Assembly: GCA_021824145.1 (NCBI GenBank)
Contig: JAKALM010000006.1
Location: forward strand, 62,001 to 126,000
Origin: Bacteroidota bacterium
GTDB lineage: Bacteria > Bacteroidota > Ignavibacteria > Ignavibacteriales > Ignavibacteriaceae
Direction of reading: 5' to 3'
Length of the DNA stretch: 64,000 nucleotides
The notes beneath the pieces are model-generated. The model ran no database searches. It saw only the letters and a program-made list of their open reading frames with translations, and was not told where the DNA came from. The position numbers and the translations under genes were made by a program. This document shows positions 17,485 through 26,473 of this stretch, in pieces. Position 1 is the stretch's first letter. The number at the start of each line of letters is the position of its first letter.

Positions 17485-18993
17485 ATGTCGTTGAAAAATA
17501 ATTTACTTCTTATCGTAAGTTTATTTTATCTCCTTTTGTCTAGTACATTTGCACAGCAGCAGGAATATATTATTGTTAATGGCGATAGTCTTTCTGGTAG
17601 GATGGTTAACGGTGAATCTATTCGCGATGTTTATGGACACGTTGTTTTAACTCAAGGCAACGTAAGAATTACATGCGATCATGCAATACAATATATTTCA
17701 CAAAACAATGCCGAGTTAATTGGCAATGTTGTTGCAACTCAAGATACATTGACAATTACAACCTCGCATGGATTTTATTACGGCAATGAAAGAAAGGCAC
17801 AATCAAATTCCGGCGTAACTTTGAATGATAAAAAAGTTATTTTAACTGCGGATACAGGAATTTATTTTTTCGATCAAAACCGAGCTGAATTTAACAGCAA
17901 TGTTAAACTTGTTGATACTTCTTCAACTTTAACTTCTAATTTATTGATATACTATAAAGATTTAGGCAAAGCTGTTGCCGTTGGAAATGTTAAAATTGTT
18001 GAATCCAAAAATACAATTCAGGCCGACAGCTTAGTTCATTTTCGTGATTCAAGAATTACATTTGCAGAAAATCATGTTAAAATTACCAGCACTTCAAATA
18101 ACTCGATAATTTATGGAAATCATTTAGAAGATTATCCTCAAAAGTTTTATACTCTTGTTACCAGAGAACCTTTATTTTTACAAATTGATTCGTCGTTTTA
18201 TAAAAGCAGAGATAGTTTAAGCGGAACTGAAAAAATTGATTCAATTAAGATTGATACTTTGATTATTAAATCTCAAAAAATGGAAGCATACCGAGATACA
18301 ATAAATATTTTTAAAGCTGAAGATTCCGTGCAAATTGTCCGCGGTGAATTTGCATCAAAAAATGATTTCACTGAATATTATAGATCGTTAGGTAAAATTG
18401 TTACAAAAAAAATCAGTGAGAATTCTAATCAACCAATTATTTGGTACGATAATTCGCAATTAACCGGAGACTCAGTAACAATATTTCTGAAAGAAAATAA
18501 AATATATTTACTTGATGTTGATAAGAATGCTTTTATCTTGTCACAAAATCAAAAGTTTGAAAAAAGGTATGACCAGATGTCCGGCAGCGATATTAAAATT
18601 CATTTTGACGATAATGGAATTAGAGAGACGGATGTGTATGGCGGAATTCACAGCATTTATTATCTTTATGAAGAGAAAGATCCTAATGGTTTAACAAAAT
18701 CTTCTTCAGACTCAGCAAAAATTATTTTTGCAGATAAAAAGGTAAACGAAGTAAAATTGTATGGTTCGCCGACAAGCGAATATCATCCGGAAAATAAAGT
18801 TGAAGGAAATGAGCTTGCATTTACTTTACCTGGATTTATCGTTTACAAAAATCGTCCTAAAAAAGAAGAGCTTCTTTCTCAACTAAATATTTTAAACAGT
18901 GTTTTGATCCCAGAAAAAATTTCGAAAAAAATAACGCCAAATGATATTTTACCAAGTGGAAATAAATCAAGCAATAATCAAAAACAAAAATGA
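17485..18993 (+). CDS. lptA: OstA/LptA-like periplasmic LPS transport protein
   Basis: A 502-residue exported protein with a signal peptide ending near STFAQQ. The first 200 residues are repeated beta-jellyroll units of the OstA_N type, for example YGHVVLTQGNVRITCDHAIQ and AELIGNVVATQDTLTITTSH. The rest has further related but weaker repeats. It would form the bridge carrying LPS across the periplasm. It is much longer than the E. coli protein (about 185 residues), as is common in Bacteroidota-type bacteria, and could span a longer distance or combine roles. The stop overlaps the lptB start by 4 bp. Confidence 0.82.
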   Translation: MSLKNNLLLIVSLFYLLLSSTFAQQQEYIIVNGDSLSGRMVNGESIRDVYGHVVLTQGNVRITCDHAIQYISQNNAELIGNVVATQDTLTITTSHGFYYGNERKAQSNSGVTLNDKKVILTADTGIYFFDQNRAEFNSNVKLVDTSSTLTSNLLIYYKDLGKAVAVGNVKIVESKNTIQADSLVHFRDSRITFAENHVKITSTSNNSIIYGNHLEDYPQKFYTLVTREPLFLQIDSSFYKSRDSLSGTEKIDSIKIDTLIIKSQKMEAYRDTINIFKAEDSVQIVRGEFASKNDFTEYYRSLGKIVTKKISENSNQPIIWYDNSQLTGDSVTIFLKENKIYLLDVDKNAFILSQNQKFEKRYDQMSGSDIKIHFDDNGIRETDVYGGIHSIYYLYEEKDPNGLTKSSSDSAKIIFADKKVNEVKLYGSPTSEYHPENKVEGNELAFTLPGFIVYKNRPKKEELLSQLNILNSVLIPEKISKKITPNDILPSGNKSSNNQKQK

Positions 18994-19727
18994 ATACAAC
19001 AACATTAAGAAGCGAAAATTTAATTAAGATTTATAAAAAGAGAACCGTAGTTAATAAAGCTTCGGTACAAGTTTCGAAAGGTGAAATTGTTGGACTGCTT
19101 GGTCCAAACGGCGCTGGCAAAACTACAACTTTCTATATGATGGTTGGAATGATTCGCCCCGACGGTGGAAAAGTTTTTTTAGATGAAAATGAAATTACGC
19201 ATGAGCCAATGTTCAAGCGTGCAAGGATGGGCATAGGTTATCTTCCGCAAGAAGCTTCGGTTTTTAGAAGGCTTTCTGTTGAAGATAATTTAATGGCAGT
19301 ACTTGAATTGACAAGCCTTGATTCAAAATCAAGAAAAGAGAAATGTGAGAATTTACTTGAAGATTTAAGCATTGCTCATATTCGAAAAAGCAAAGGATTT
19401 CAACTTAGCGGCGGTGAAAGAAGGCGAACAGAAATTGCTCGCGCACTTGCTACTGATCCAAGTTTTATTTTGCTTGATGAACCATTTGCCGGTGTTGATC
19501 CAATTGCAGTTGAGGATATTATGCAAATTGTTGCCAATTTAAAAAACCGCGGCATCGGAGTTTTAATTACAGATCATAATGTTCATGAAACTTTGAGTAT
19601 TGTGGATAATGCATACATCCTTATCAACGGAATAATCTTCAAACAAGGTAAAGCTAATGAACTTGCTGAAGATGCTGAAGTAAGAAAATTATATTTGGGC
19701 GAAAAGTTTAAGTTAGATAGATATTGA
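18990..19727 (+). CDS. lptB: LPS export ABC transporter ATP-binding protein
   Basis: LptB is the cytoplasmic ATPase that powers LPS extraction by LptFG. It shows Walker A GPNGAGKTT (about residues 38-46), the LptB-typical Q-loop context GIGYLPQEASVFRRLSVEDN, signature LSGGERRRTEIARAL (about 139), and Walker B FILLDEPFAGVDPIAVEDI. The length of 245 residues is normal. It is the last gene of the KDO/LPS operon and stops 2 bp from the convergent lipoprotein gene. LptF, LptG and LptD are not in this window. Confidence 0.96.
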   Translation: MNTTTLRSENLIKIYKKRTVVNKASVQVSKGEIVGLLGPNGAGKTTTFYMMVGMIRPDGGKVFLDENEITHEPMFKRARMGIGYLPQEASVFRRLSVEDNLMAVLELTSLDSKSRKEKCENLLEDLSIAHIRKSKGFQLSGGERRRTEIARALATDPSFILLDEPFAGVDPIAVEDIMQIVANLKNRGIGVLITDHNVHETLSIVDNAYILINGIIFKQGKANELAEDAEVRKLYLGEKFKLDRY

Positions 19728-19729
19728 AA

Positions 19730-20184
19730 TTATTTTGCGAACATGTCTGCGATGCTTAAAATAGGAATTACAAAAGCTAATCCAATTGGCCTATCTTGAA
19801 TTTCCAAATTAAATTGTTTTGGTGTGTAATATGAATGCGGCGGATTATTTGGGTAATAAAAATATTCTAAAACAGCCCATCGATTTCCATTCATTTGCAA
19901 TTCAGTTGAAAATGTTGTACTGCCTAAAATTGTTCTGGCATATAAATAATGTTTTCCTTCTTGTAGTTTTATTTGAAAACCTATCCATGTTTGTTGATTT
20001 CCAACATCAAACATCTGGTTAACATATTTGACTCCATCAATATAGACTTCAATGTCAATGGGATTAATTACATAACATTGGTTGCTGATGGCTAAGTTTA
20101 GCGTTACTTCTTTAGGCTCAGTAGTATTGCATCCAAAGAAAAAAAAATAAAACTAATTGACAGCAAATAAAAAATTGTTTTCAA
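19730..20184 (-). CDS. Putative lipoprotein of unknown function, frame broken in a 9-T tract
   Basis: Read on the minus strand, a continuous frame runs back from the stop at 19730 to a lipobox-like FFFFGCNTTEPKEV near 20130, but an in-frame TAG just upstream removes any start. A TTG at 20184 opens another frame that encodes LKTIFYLLSISFIFFF. One extra T in the 9-T run (20139-20147) would join the two into a complete lipoprotein of about 152 residues. The mature part (TLNLAISNQCYVINPIDIEV, VLEYFYYPNNPPHSYY) matches no family I know. The interruption may be a sequencing error, a recent mutation or a slippage site. It is convergent with lptB and 41 bp downstream of the esterase gene. Confidence 0.55.
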
Positions 20185-20225
20185 CTTTTAATTAGTAATC
20201 CTAAAATAATTTAAGAATTCTTTTA

Positions 20226-21380
20226 TCACTTCCCAAACATAAATTCCAAATACCGCCAATTTCTTTTTGCCCAAGCTGCTTCATTGTGAGTTGCGCCGTT
20301 TGCAATGAAATATTCTAAATCATCATTTAATTTATAGCCTTTATGTTCAAGCACTTTTACCATTTCATCTGAGCCGGGTTTTAGTCGAGCGTCAAGATCA
20401 ACAGTGCCTACATCTATATAAATTCTAATTGGTTTTTTCTTGCCAGTATAATCTTCTACCTTTTTTACATAATTTATGTCGCTGATATGAAAAGCTGGAG
20501 ACAGACAAGCCGCTTGAGAAAAAACTTCTGGATGTTCCCAAACCATCATCATAGAAATTAAACCTCCCATTGAAGAACCTCCAGTAGCAGTATTTCCGCG
20601 GTCCGGCAAAGTTCTAAAATTTTTATCGATGAATGGTTTGAGAGAATCAATAATAAAATTCATATAAGCTTGGCCGAGTTTGGTGTCATTATATTCATTC
20701 GATCTATCGGAAGTATTATAAATCCCGACAATAATTATTTCTTTTATTGAGCCGGCTTTTATTAAGCTGTCGGCAGATTCATCAAGCTGCCAATCAATTC
20801 CAAATGCAGAAGTTTTTGGATCAAAAAGATTTTGTCCATCGTGCATATAAAGTACTGGATATCTTTTTGTTTTATCCTTTTCATAGGAAGGCGGCAACCA
20901 GACAATTATATCTCTCGGCTTTATTCCTTTGCCCATCAAATTATGAAAATATTTTACTGTGCCTGTAATTTGGCCTTTATATTGTGTCTGATTCGCCTGA
21001 CTTATTTCGTCTTTCCATTTTTTAATTTCAAAGTAAATAGTAGTATCTTTTTTAATAGTTAATCTGTAATTAGGCGGAACAGTTCCATTGTTAGTTAAAG
21101 CTTCGGTATTCCAGCTTCCTTTGGTGAATTTAAATTCCAGTTCAGTGCCAGCCGGAAAGAAAAAGGATTTTTCCCATGTTGATGAATTAGTTTTAGTTAA
21201 ATTTATTTCTGCGGGATTCCAATCGCCTAAACTTGAATTATTGCCGGCAATATAAACAACTGAAGACGTGTCTAATCCGTGTGTTAAAACTATAATTGTA
21301 ATTTTATTTTGTTTATTTTGCGAGTAGCAAAAAATGGAAGTTAAAATTATAAATGCTGTTGCTAATAAGAATTTTTTCAT
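20226..21380 (-). CDS. Secreted esterase (IroE/Fes-type) with N-terminal carbohydrate-binding-like domain
   Basis: A 384-residue protein with a signal peptide (FLLATAFIILTSIFCYSQ). Residues about 25-125 form a starch-binding-like (CBM20/48 type) sandwich, shown by VYIAGNNSSLGDWNPAEI and NGTVPPNYR. The rest is an alpha/beta-hydrolase of the putative esterase family: PVLYMHDGQNLFDP, the nucleophile elbow GGSSMGG with Ser270, IDVGTVDLDARLKPG and the catalytic histidine in GATHNEAAW. It probably removes acyl groups from carbohydrate or related esters outside the cytoplasm. The exact substrate cannot be read from the sequence. Confidence 0.85.
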   Translation of the reverse strand: MKKFLLATAFIILTSIFCYSQNKQNKITIIVLTHGLDTSSVVYIAGNNSSLGDWNPAEINLTKTNSSTWEKSFFFPAGTELEFKFTKGSWNTEALTNNGTVPPNYRLTIKKDTTIYFEIKKWKDEISQANQTQYKGQITGTVKYFHNLMGKGIKPRDIIVWLPPSYEKDKTKRYPVLYMHDGQNLFDPKTSAFGIDWQLDESADSLIKAGSIKEIIIVGIYNTSDRSNEYNDTKLGQAYMNFIIDSLKPFIDKNFRTLPDRGNTATGGSSMGGLISMMMVWEHPEVFSQAACLSPAFHISDINYVKKVEDYTGKKKPIRIYIDVGTVDLDARLKPGSDEMVKVLEHKGYKLNDDLEYFIANGATHNEAAWAKRNWRYLEFMFGK

Positions 21381-21495
21381 AATAAACCCCTCAATAGTCT
21401 GAAATTTTATTATTTAAAGATATATTAAATTGCTTTTATATGAAATTATAAATTGAATATAGGAAGAAATCATTTTTTAACTCATTACTTGTTAG

Positions 21496-22281
21496 ATGTT
21501 TAACTTTAAAGAAGAAACAAAAACTCTTTTTAATATTGTTAAAGCTTTAGATAAGAAAGTAGTTGTTGTATTACTTTCAACGGCTTTCCTGCAAGTTATT
21601 TCTTGGTACTATGCGTCGCGGATATTTTTTCACCTTCATTTTTATAGTGCTTTAAGTTCAAATCCTAATGTTTACTTTTATGAAATTGCATATTGGTATG
21701 CCGCAAATTTCTTAACAATGTTTGTTATTCCATTTCTGATAATAAAATTTTATTTGAAAGAAAAGATGATCAATTATGGGATAACAATTGGCGATGCAGA
21801 AGCCGGATTAAAATTAACTTTACTTTTTTTGTTAATCATGCTTCCGATAATTTGGATTGTAACTGCTCAGCCGGTATTTGCACTTACTTATCCGCTTCTT
21901 TATCAAGCAAGAGATTCATGGAATTTGTTTTTTATTTATGAACTTGGATTATTAGTCTATCTTTTTGCCTGGGAATTTATATGGCGCGGATTTATGCTTT
22001 TCGGATTAAAAGAAAAGTTCGGTTATTACGCTGTTATTATTCAAATGATTCCTTTTCTGATTTTACATTTCGGTAAACCTGATTTAGAAACATTTGGTGC
22101 AATGTTCGGCGGAATTGCGTTGGGAATATTAGCTTATAGAACTCGATCAATTTACTATTGCGTTATTACTCATGCCGGTATTATGTTTAGTATAGATTTA
22201 ATTTCAACTCTTCGATACAGAGCTAATGATTTCGGAATCGGAATAAATTCATTACTGAAAATTATTAACCATATTATATAA
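21496..22281 (+). CDS. CPBP family intramembrane metalloprotease
   Basis: A 261-residue membrane protein with about seven helices. The CPBP (CAAX protease/bacteriocin-processing, formerly Abi) motifs are visible: WEFIWRGFMLFGL holds the catalytic glutamate and arginine in a slightly divergent ExxWR form, LILHFGKPDLETFGAMFGGI supplies the second motif, and YCVITHAGIMFSIDL the third. Family members cleave prenylated or bacteriocin-related proteins in the membrane, but most bacterial ones have no known substrate. It lies 10 bp before pdxJ and probably shares its transcript. Confidence 0.8.
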   Translation: MFNFKEETKTLFNIVKALDKKVVVVLLSTAFLQVISWYYASRIFFHLHFYSALSSNPNVYFYEIAYWYAANFLTMFVIPFLIIKFYLKEKMINYGITIGDAEAGLKLTLLFLLIMLPIIWIVTAQPVFALTYPLLYQARDSWNLFFIYELGLLVYLFAWEFIWRGFMLFGLKEKFGYYAVIIQMIPFLILHFGKPDLETFGAMFGGIALGILAYRTRSIYYCVITHAGIMFSIDLISTLRYRANDFGIGINSLLKIINHII

Positions 22282-22291
22282 GGAAATAAAA

Positions 22292-23002
22292 ATGAAGTTT
22301 TCATTAAATGTTGATCATATTGCAACGTTAAGAAATGCAAGAGGAGAAGATCAGCCGGATCCTGTTACTGCCGCACTACTTGCCGAGCAAGCGGGCGCCG
22401 ACGGCATTGTAGTTCATTTAAGGGAAGACAGAAGACATATAAACGAAAGAGATGTTCGGCTTCTTCGGGAGCTAATTACGACTAAGCTTGATCTTGAAAT
22501 GGCGGCAACAGATGAGATTATTAAAATTGCTTGCGATGTTGGTCCGGAGCTTTCTACAATTGTTCCCGAAAAGCGGCAAGAGCTAACCACTGAAGGCGGA
22601 ATAAATGTAATAGATAATATAAATCGTTTAAGAGATGCGATTACAGATTTACATCGCTCGGAGATTCTAGTTTCATTATTTATTGAACCAAGCATAGATC
22701 AAATTGATGCAGCAGCAGAAATCAATTCAGACTTTATTGAAATTCACACGGGCATTTTTGCAAATGCAATTACCGAAGAAGAGCAGTTTGATGAACTTGA
22801 TAAAATACGCCTTGCTGTTAAGCATGCAAAAAAACTTGGGCTTGGTGTAAATGCCGGCCATGGGCTTGATTATTCAAACATAAAAATATTTAGAGAAATA
22901 CCTGATATTGATGAAGTTAGTATCGGACATGCAGTAATCGCACGTGCAGTATTTGTCGGGCTTAAAGAAGCAGTTCAGGAAATGATAAGACTAATTAGAT
23001 AG
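22292..23002 (+). CDS. pdxJ: Pyridoxine 5'-phosphate synthase
   Basis: PdxJ closes the ring of pyridoxine phosphate from 1-deoxyxylulose-5-phosphate and 3-amino-2-oxopropyl phosphate, so this organism uses the DXP-dependent vitamin B6 route. The protein is 236 residues, as usual, and opens with FSLNVDHIATLRNARG. It contains VHLREDRRHI, EMAATDEI, TTEGGINV, the phosphate-binding GLGVNAGHGLDY and EVSIGHAVIARAV. An AAGGAA precedes the ATG at normal distance. The other B6 genes are not nearby. Confidence 0.97.
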   Translation: MKFSLNVDHIATLRNARGEDQPDPVTAALLAEQAGADGIVVHLREDRRHINERDVRLLRELITTKLDLEMAATDEIIKIACDVGPELSTIVPEKRQELTTEGGINVIDNINRLRDAITDLHRSEILVSLFIEPSIDQIDAAAEINSDFIEIHTGIFANAITEEEQFDELDKIRLAVKHAKKLGLGVNAGHGLDYSNIKIFREIPDIDEVSIGHAVIARAVFVGLKEAVQEMIRLIR

Positions 23003-23037
23003 AAATATTAATTATCTTTTTCTGAATAGATTCATGT

Positions 23038-23817
23038 ATGACTCTAAAACAAAGACTTGATTATCATTATAAAGCTTTTGATAAATCCCAAATATCTCCG
23101 GATCCACTTCAATTTTTACATTTATTTGATAATGAAAAAGATATTGAAGCAATAGGATTCATCGCTTCGATATTTGCTTATGGGAATGTAAAGCAAATTA
23201 TCAATACGCTGGATAAAATTCTTCTTATCACCAACAATAAACCTTATAATTTTATCATCAACTTTGGAAAGAAAAATTATTCTACTAAGCTAAACGGTTT
23301 GAAGCATAGATTTTATTCTGATGAAGATATTAAAATTTTATTCCACACACTGAATAAGATTTATAAGAAAAATGAAATGTTAAAAAATCTTTATTTAACA
23401 TTTTATAATGAAAGTCAAATCAATTTAAAAAGTTCGATGTCAGAATTCTCTAATCATTTAATAACCTCTACAAAAGAATTCGGCGGGAAAGAATTAAGCT
23501 TAGGAATAAAATTTATGTTTCCGCTGCCAGAGCTTGGAAGCGCATGCAAAAGAATGAATTTATTTATTCGATGGATGGTTAGAAAAGATGAACTTGATTT
23601 TGGACTTTGGAGTGAAATCCCAACAAACAAATTGCTTATTCCAGTAGATACTCACGTGGCACGGGTTTGCCGTTCATTAAAGTTAACAAATAGAAAAAAT
23701 GCAGATTGGCTGATGGCAGAAGAGATAACAGATAATTTAAGAAAGTTTGATTCAAATGATCCGGTGAAATATGATTTTGCGATTTGCCATATTGGGATGA
23801 GAAAATTAATCTTTTAG
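23038..23817 (+). CDS. TIGR02757/DUF2400 family protein
   Basis: A 259-residue protein matching the TIGR02757 pattern: DPLQFLHLF near residue 22, EAIGFIASIFAYGNVKQII, ALK/RHRFYSDEDI-like segment GLKHRFYSDEDIKIL, and the C-terminal LLIPVDTHVARVCRSLKLTN followed by DPVKYDFAICHIGM. The last part resembles the helix-hairpin-helix and aspartate region of DNA glycosylases, so a DNA-related role is possible, but no activity is established. It starts 36 bp after pdxJ and ends the run. Confidence 0.85.
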   Translation: MTLKQRLDYHYKAFDKSQISPDPLQFLHLFDNEKDIEAIGFIASIFAYGNVKQIINTLDKILLITNNKPYNFIINFGKKNYSTKLNGLKHRFYSDEDIKILFHTLNKIYKKNEMLKNLYLTFYNESQINLKSSMSEFSNHLITSTKEFGGKELSLGIKFMFPLPELGSACKRMNLFIRWMVRKDELDFGLWSEIPTNKLLIPVDTHVARVCRSLKLTNRKNADWLMAEEITDNLRKFDSNDPVKYDFAICHIGMRKLIF

Positions 23818-24003
23818 AAATATTTTTCTCATAATAGAGAGATGGAGGAAGATTGGAGATACATAGGATGAAGGAGTGATTCAGATTGAAATGAAAAAGT
23901 TTCAATTCTTAACAATTTTTGGGGAGCAATAAAAAGATAATATTTTAAAAATAATGGTTGTACACAAAAAAGAACCTCTTTATATTTAGCGCAATATTTT
24001 TGA

Positions 24004-24033
24004 GACAATTTTCTTGTTAAGTAAAAAATTGTC
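24004..24033 (+). promoter_or_regulatory. Inverted repeat in the leader of the OPT transporter gene
   Basis: GACAATTTT (24004-24012) and AAAATTGTC (24025-24033) form a perfect 9-bp inverted repeat, extendable by an A-T pair, with a 12-nt spacer, 46 bp upstream of the OPT start. It could be an operator or an mRNA stem. The rest of the 23818-24078 gap is AT-rich with no gene; a weaker ATTGAAA/TTTCAAT pair lies near 23890. Confidence 0.35.
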
Positions 24034-24078
24034 TTCAGCTTAAGAAACTAAAATTCTAACGATTTAAAGGAGTAGAAA

Positions 24079-26028
24079 ATGTCGGAACATAAACCGTTTG
24101 TACCCTTTGTCTCACCCGAAACCAACATGGCAGAATTTACAATCAGAGCTTTAATAATAGGCTTAATAATGGCTGTTGTTTTGGGTGCTGCAAATGCCTA
24201 TTTAGGATTGAAAGCGGGTATGACTATAGCAGCAACTTATCCTGCTGCAGTTATAGGAATGGCAATTATAAAATTAATGAAAGGAACCATTCTTGAAGAA
24301 AACTTTGCTAGAACCGTAGGTTCAATTGGCGAATCGATAGCCGCAGGTGCAATTTTTACCTTACCAGCTTTTTATATTGCGGGGATTTGGAATCCGTTTT
24401 ATTCTACTTCTCATTATTTAATTTCAACTGCAATTATGATTGCAGGCGGTATTCTTGGAATTATGTTTGTTGCTCTTTTAAGAAGAGTAATGGTTGAAGA
24501 TGCTGAACTTCCTTTTCCGGAATCAATTGCTGCAGCAGAAATTCACAAAGCCGGCAGCCACGGTTCAACAGGATCAGGATTTTTATTTAGTGCGATGGGA
24601 ATTGGAGCTGCGATTCAAGCATTAGGTCAATTTAATTTATTTGCAACTTCATATCAAAAATTAATTAGTTTGTCTAAGGGAGGAATACTATTCCAATCAC
24701 CAGATGTTAGTCCTGCTTATATGGGTGTTGGTTTTATTATTGGGCCAAGATTAGCAGCACTTAACTTTAGCGGCGGTGTTTTAGCGTGGGGTTTATTAGC
24801 ACCTATCATTACATATTTCAAATATGGAAATGGGCTTCCGGCAAATATGGATTATACTGCAGCCATAATTAAATCTTGGCAAGATTATGTAAGGCCAATT
24901 GCAATTGGAGGAATGCTTGTTGGTGCAGCATACACACTTTGGAAAATGAGAAAAAGTTTGATTGCGGGAATTGCCCGTTCCATAGGTGATGTAAGAAAAG
25001 CAGCATCAGGTGAACATCATACTGCTAGAACTGATAAAGACATCAGCTTTAATTGGATTATTATTGGCATTATAGCTGTTGGCATTGCAACATTTTTCAT
25101 TTACAATTATTTTGCTCAAAATGTAACAGCTGCATTAGTTGCAACTGTAGTTATGATAATTGCTGGATTTTTCTTTGCGGCAGTTTCCGGTTATCTAGTT
25201 GGAATAATTGGTTCAAGTAACAATCCTATCAGCGGATTAACTTTATCAACATTAGTAGTTGCAGCATTATTGATGGTGCTTTTAGGAATGTCTGGAACGC
25301 AAGGAGTTGCTGCAGTATTGGGTGTAGCTGCTGTGGTTTGCGTGGCTGCGGCTGTTGCCGGTGAAATGCTTCAAGATTTAAAAGCTGGACATATACTTGG
25401 CGGTACTCCTTGGAAAATGCAGGTTGGTGACATAATTGGATTAATAGTAGCATCTGCAGTAATGTTTATTCCAATCTTTATTCTTCATGAAGGAGATATA
25501 AGAAGCGGCGGAACAGGATTTGGAGGCGCAGCACTTCCAGCTCCACAAGCAAGTTTGATGGCAATTCTCTCTAAAGGAATTGTATCTGGACAGATGGAAT
25601 GGATATTAATTTTCACTGGAATGTTAATGGGCGTTGGATTCATTATGATGAATGTTAAAAGCCCGATGCTAGTAAGTGTTGGAATGTATCTTCCTCTCGG
25701 AACAACCTTTGCAATTTTTATTGGTGGTTTAGTTAAAGGAATTGTTGATATGACCGGAGAGAAGAGAAAGTATAATGCGGCTCAGAAAACTAGAGTTGAA
25801 AATAGAGGCATCTTAATAGCAGCAGGTTTAATTGCCGGAGAAGCATTAATAGGTTTGTTGTTTGCCGGATTAAAGTTTGGCGAAGTTAAGCTATTTGAAT
25901 TTTTCGCCGAACCAACATTCTGGATAAGCTTAATAATATTTGTATTTATTGGTTGGTTGTTAGTTCGTTATTCATTAAAGAATGCTGGAAGTCCAGATGA
26001 ACCAGCACCACCATCAGTTTCAATGTAA
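24079..26028 (+). CDS. OPT family oligopeptide transporter
   Basis: A 649-residue polytopic protein of the OPT family, probably using the proton gradient to import small peptides or peptide conjugates. The N-terminal NMAEFTIRALIIGLIMAVVL and AANAYLGLKAGMTIAATYPA followed by an EENFARTVGSIGESIAAGAI segment are hallmarks of the prokaryotic OPT group. ELPFPESIAAAEIHKAG is another family block. I count about 15 hydrophobic segments. An AAAGGAG ribosome-binding site precedes the ATG. A strong terminator follows, then a PqqD-like gene and a dipeptidase, which points to peptide nutrition. Confidence 0.92.
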   Translation: MSEHKPFVPFVSPETNMAEFTIRALIIGLIMAVVLGAANAYLGLKAGMTIAATYPAAVIGMAIIKLMKGTILEENFARTVGSIGESIAAGAIFTLPAFYIAGIWNPFYSTSHYLISTAIMIAGGILGIMFVALLRRVMVEDAELPFPESIAAAEIHKAGSHGSTGSGFLFSAMGIGAAIQALGQFNLFATSYQKLISLSKGGILFQSPDVSPAYMGVGFIIGPRLAALNFSGGVLAWGLLAPIITYFKYGNGLPANMDYTAAIIKSWQDYVRPIAIGGMLVGAAYTLWKMRKSLIAGIARSIGDVRKAASGEHHTARTDKDISFNWIIIGIIAVGIATFFIYNYFAQNVTAALVATVVMIIAGFFFAAVSGYLVGIIGSSNNPISGLTLSTLVVAALLMVLLGMSGTQGVAAVLGVAAVVCVAAAVAGEMLQDLKAGHILGGTPWKMQVGDIIGLIVASAVMFIPIFILHEGDIRSGGTGFGGAALPAPQASLMAILSKGIVSGQMEWILIFTGMLMGVGFIMMNVKSPMLVSVGMYLPLGTTFAIFIGGLVKGIVDMTGEKRKYNAAQKTRVENRGILIAAGLIAGEALIGLLFAGLKFGEVKLFEFFAEPTFWISLIIFVFIGWLLVRYSLKNAGSPDEPAPPSVSM

Positions 26029-26040
26029 CAAAAATTTTGT

Positions 26041-26070
26041 AATGTCTCGGTTTTAATAACCGAGACATTT
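26041..26070 (+). terminator. Terminator after the OPT transporter gene
   Basis: AATGTCTCGGTT (26041-26052) pairs perfectly with AACCGAGACATT (26058-26069) around a TTAAT loop. The T-tract is short, so some transcripts may read on into the PqqD-like gene 19 bp later. Confidence 0.8.
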
Positions 26071-26088
26071 CATATTATTAGAATTATT

Positions 26089-26472
26089 ATGGCATTAAGT
26101 TTTTATCAGCGCAGAAAAATATTAAAGAACGTAAACTATCTTGATATTATTCCTTATAGAGTTTATAAAGAAGAAATTGATGAAAAGGGTTTTGTAACAA
26201 TCTTAATCCCAAAATTCAAAAGAGAGTTTGCGAATAACTATCTAAGAAGAATAGGCAAGCCTCTGGATATTCGGATTAAACTAGATGAATTCGGATCTGA
26301 AACCTGGACTCTAATCAATGGGAATCGAACCGTTACTGATATCGGCAAAAAATTAGTTTCAAAATTTGGGGAGAAAATCCAACCGGTTGAAGAACGATTA
26401 ACTAAATTTTTGACTAACCTTTATCTTCAAGGATACATATCATTTAACGAATTAAAAGAGAAAGGAAATTGA
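26089..26472 (+). CDS. PqqD-like protein
   Basis: A 127-residue protein with a PqqD-type winged-helix pattern over residues 60-125: IKLDEFGSETWTLINGNRTV, then a helix LVSKFGEKIQPVEERLTKFL and LYLQGYISF. PqqD proteins bind precursor peptides and present them to radical SAM enzymes. Here neither a radical SAM gene nor a precursor peptide is visible. The gene is one base ahead of the PepD gene and downstream of an OPT transporter, so it may bind peptides in a catabolic or transport setting. The N-terminal 50 residues (basic, then a beta-rich IPYRVYKEEIDEKGFVTILI) are not part of classical PqqD. Confidence 0.75.
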   Translation: MALSFYQRRKILKNVNYLDIIPYRVYKEEIDEKGFVTILIPKFKREFANNYLRRIGKPLDIRIKLDEFGSETWTLINGNRTVTDIGKKLVSKFGEKIQPVEERLTKFLTNLYLQGYISFNELKEKGN

Positions 26473-26473
26473 C

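Noticed and set aside
23636-23905. Minus-strand frame over the end of the TIGR02757 gene
   Set aside because: The conserved C-terminal block of that family is on the plus strand here.
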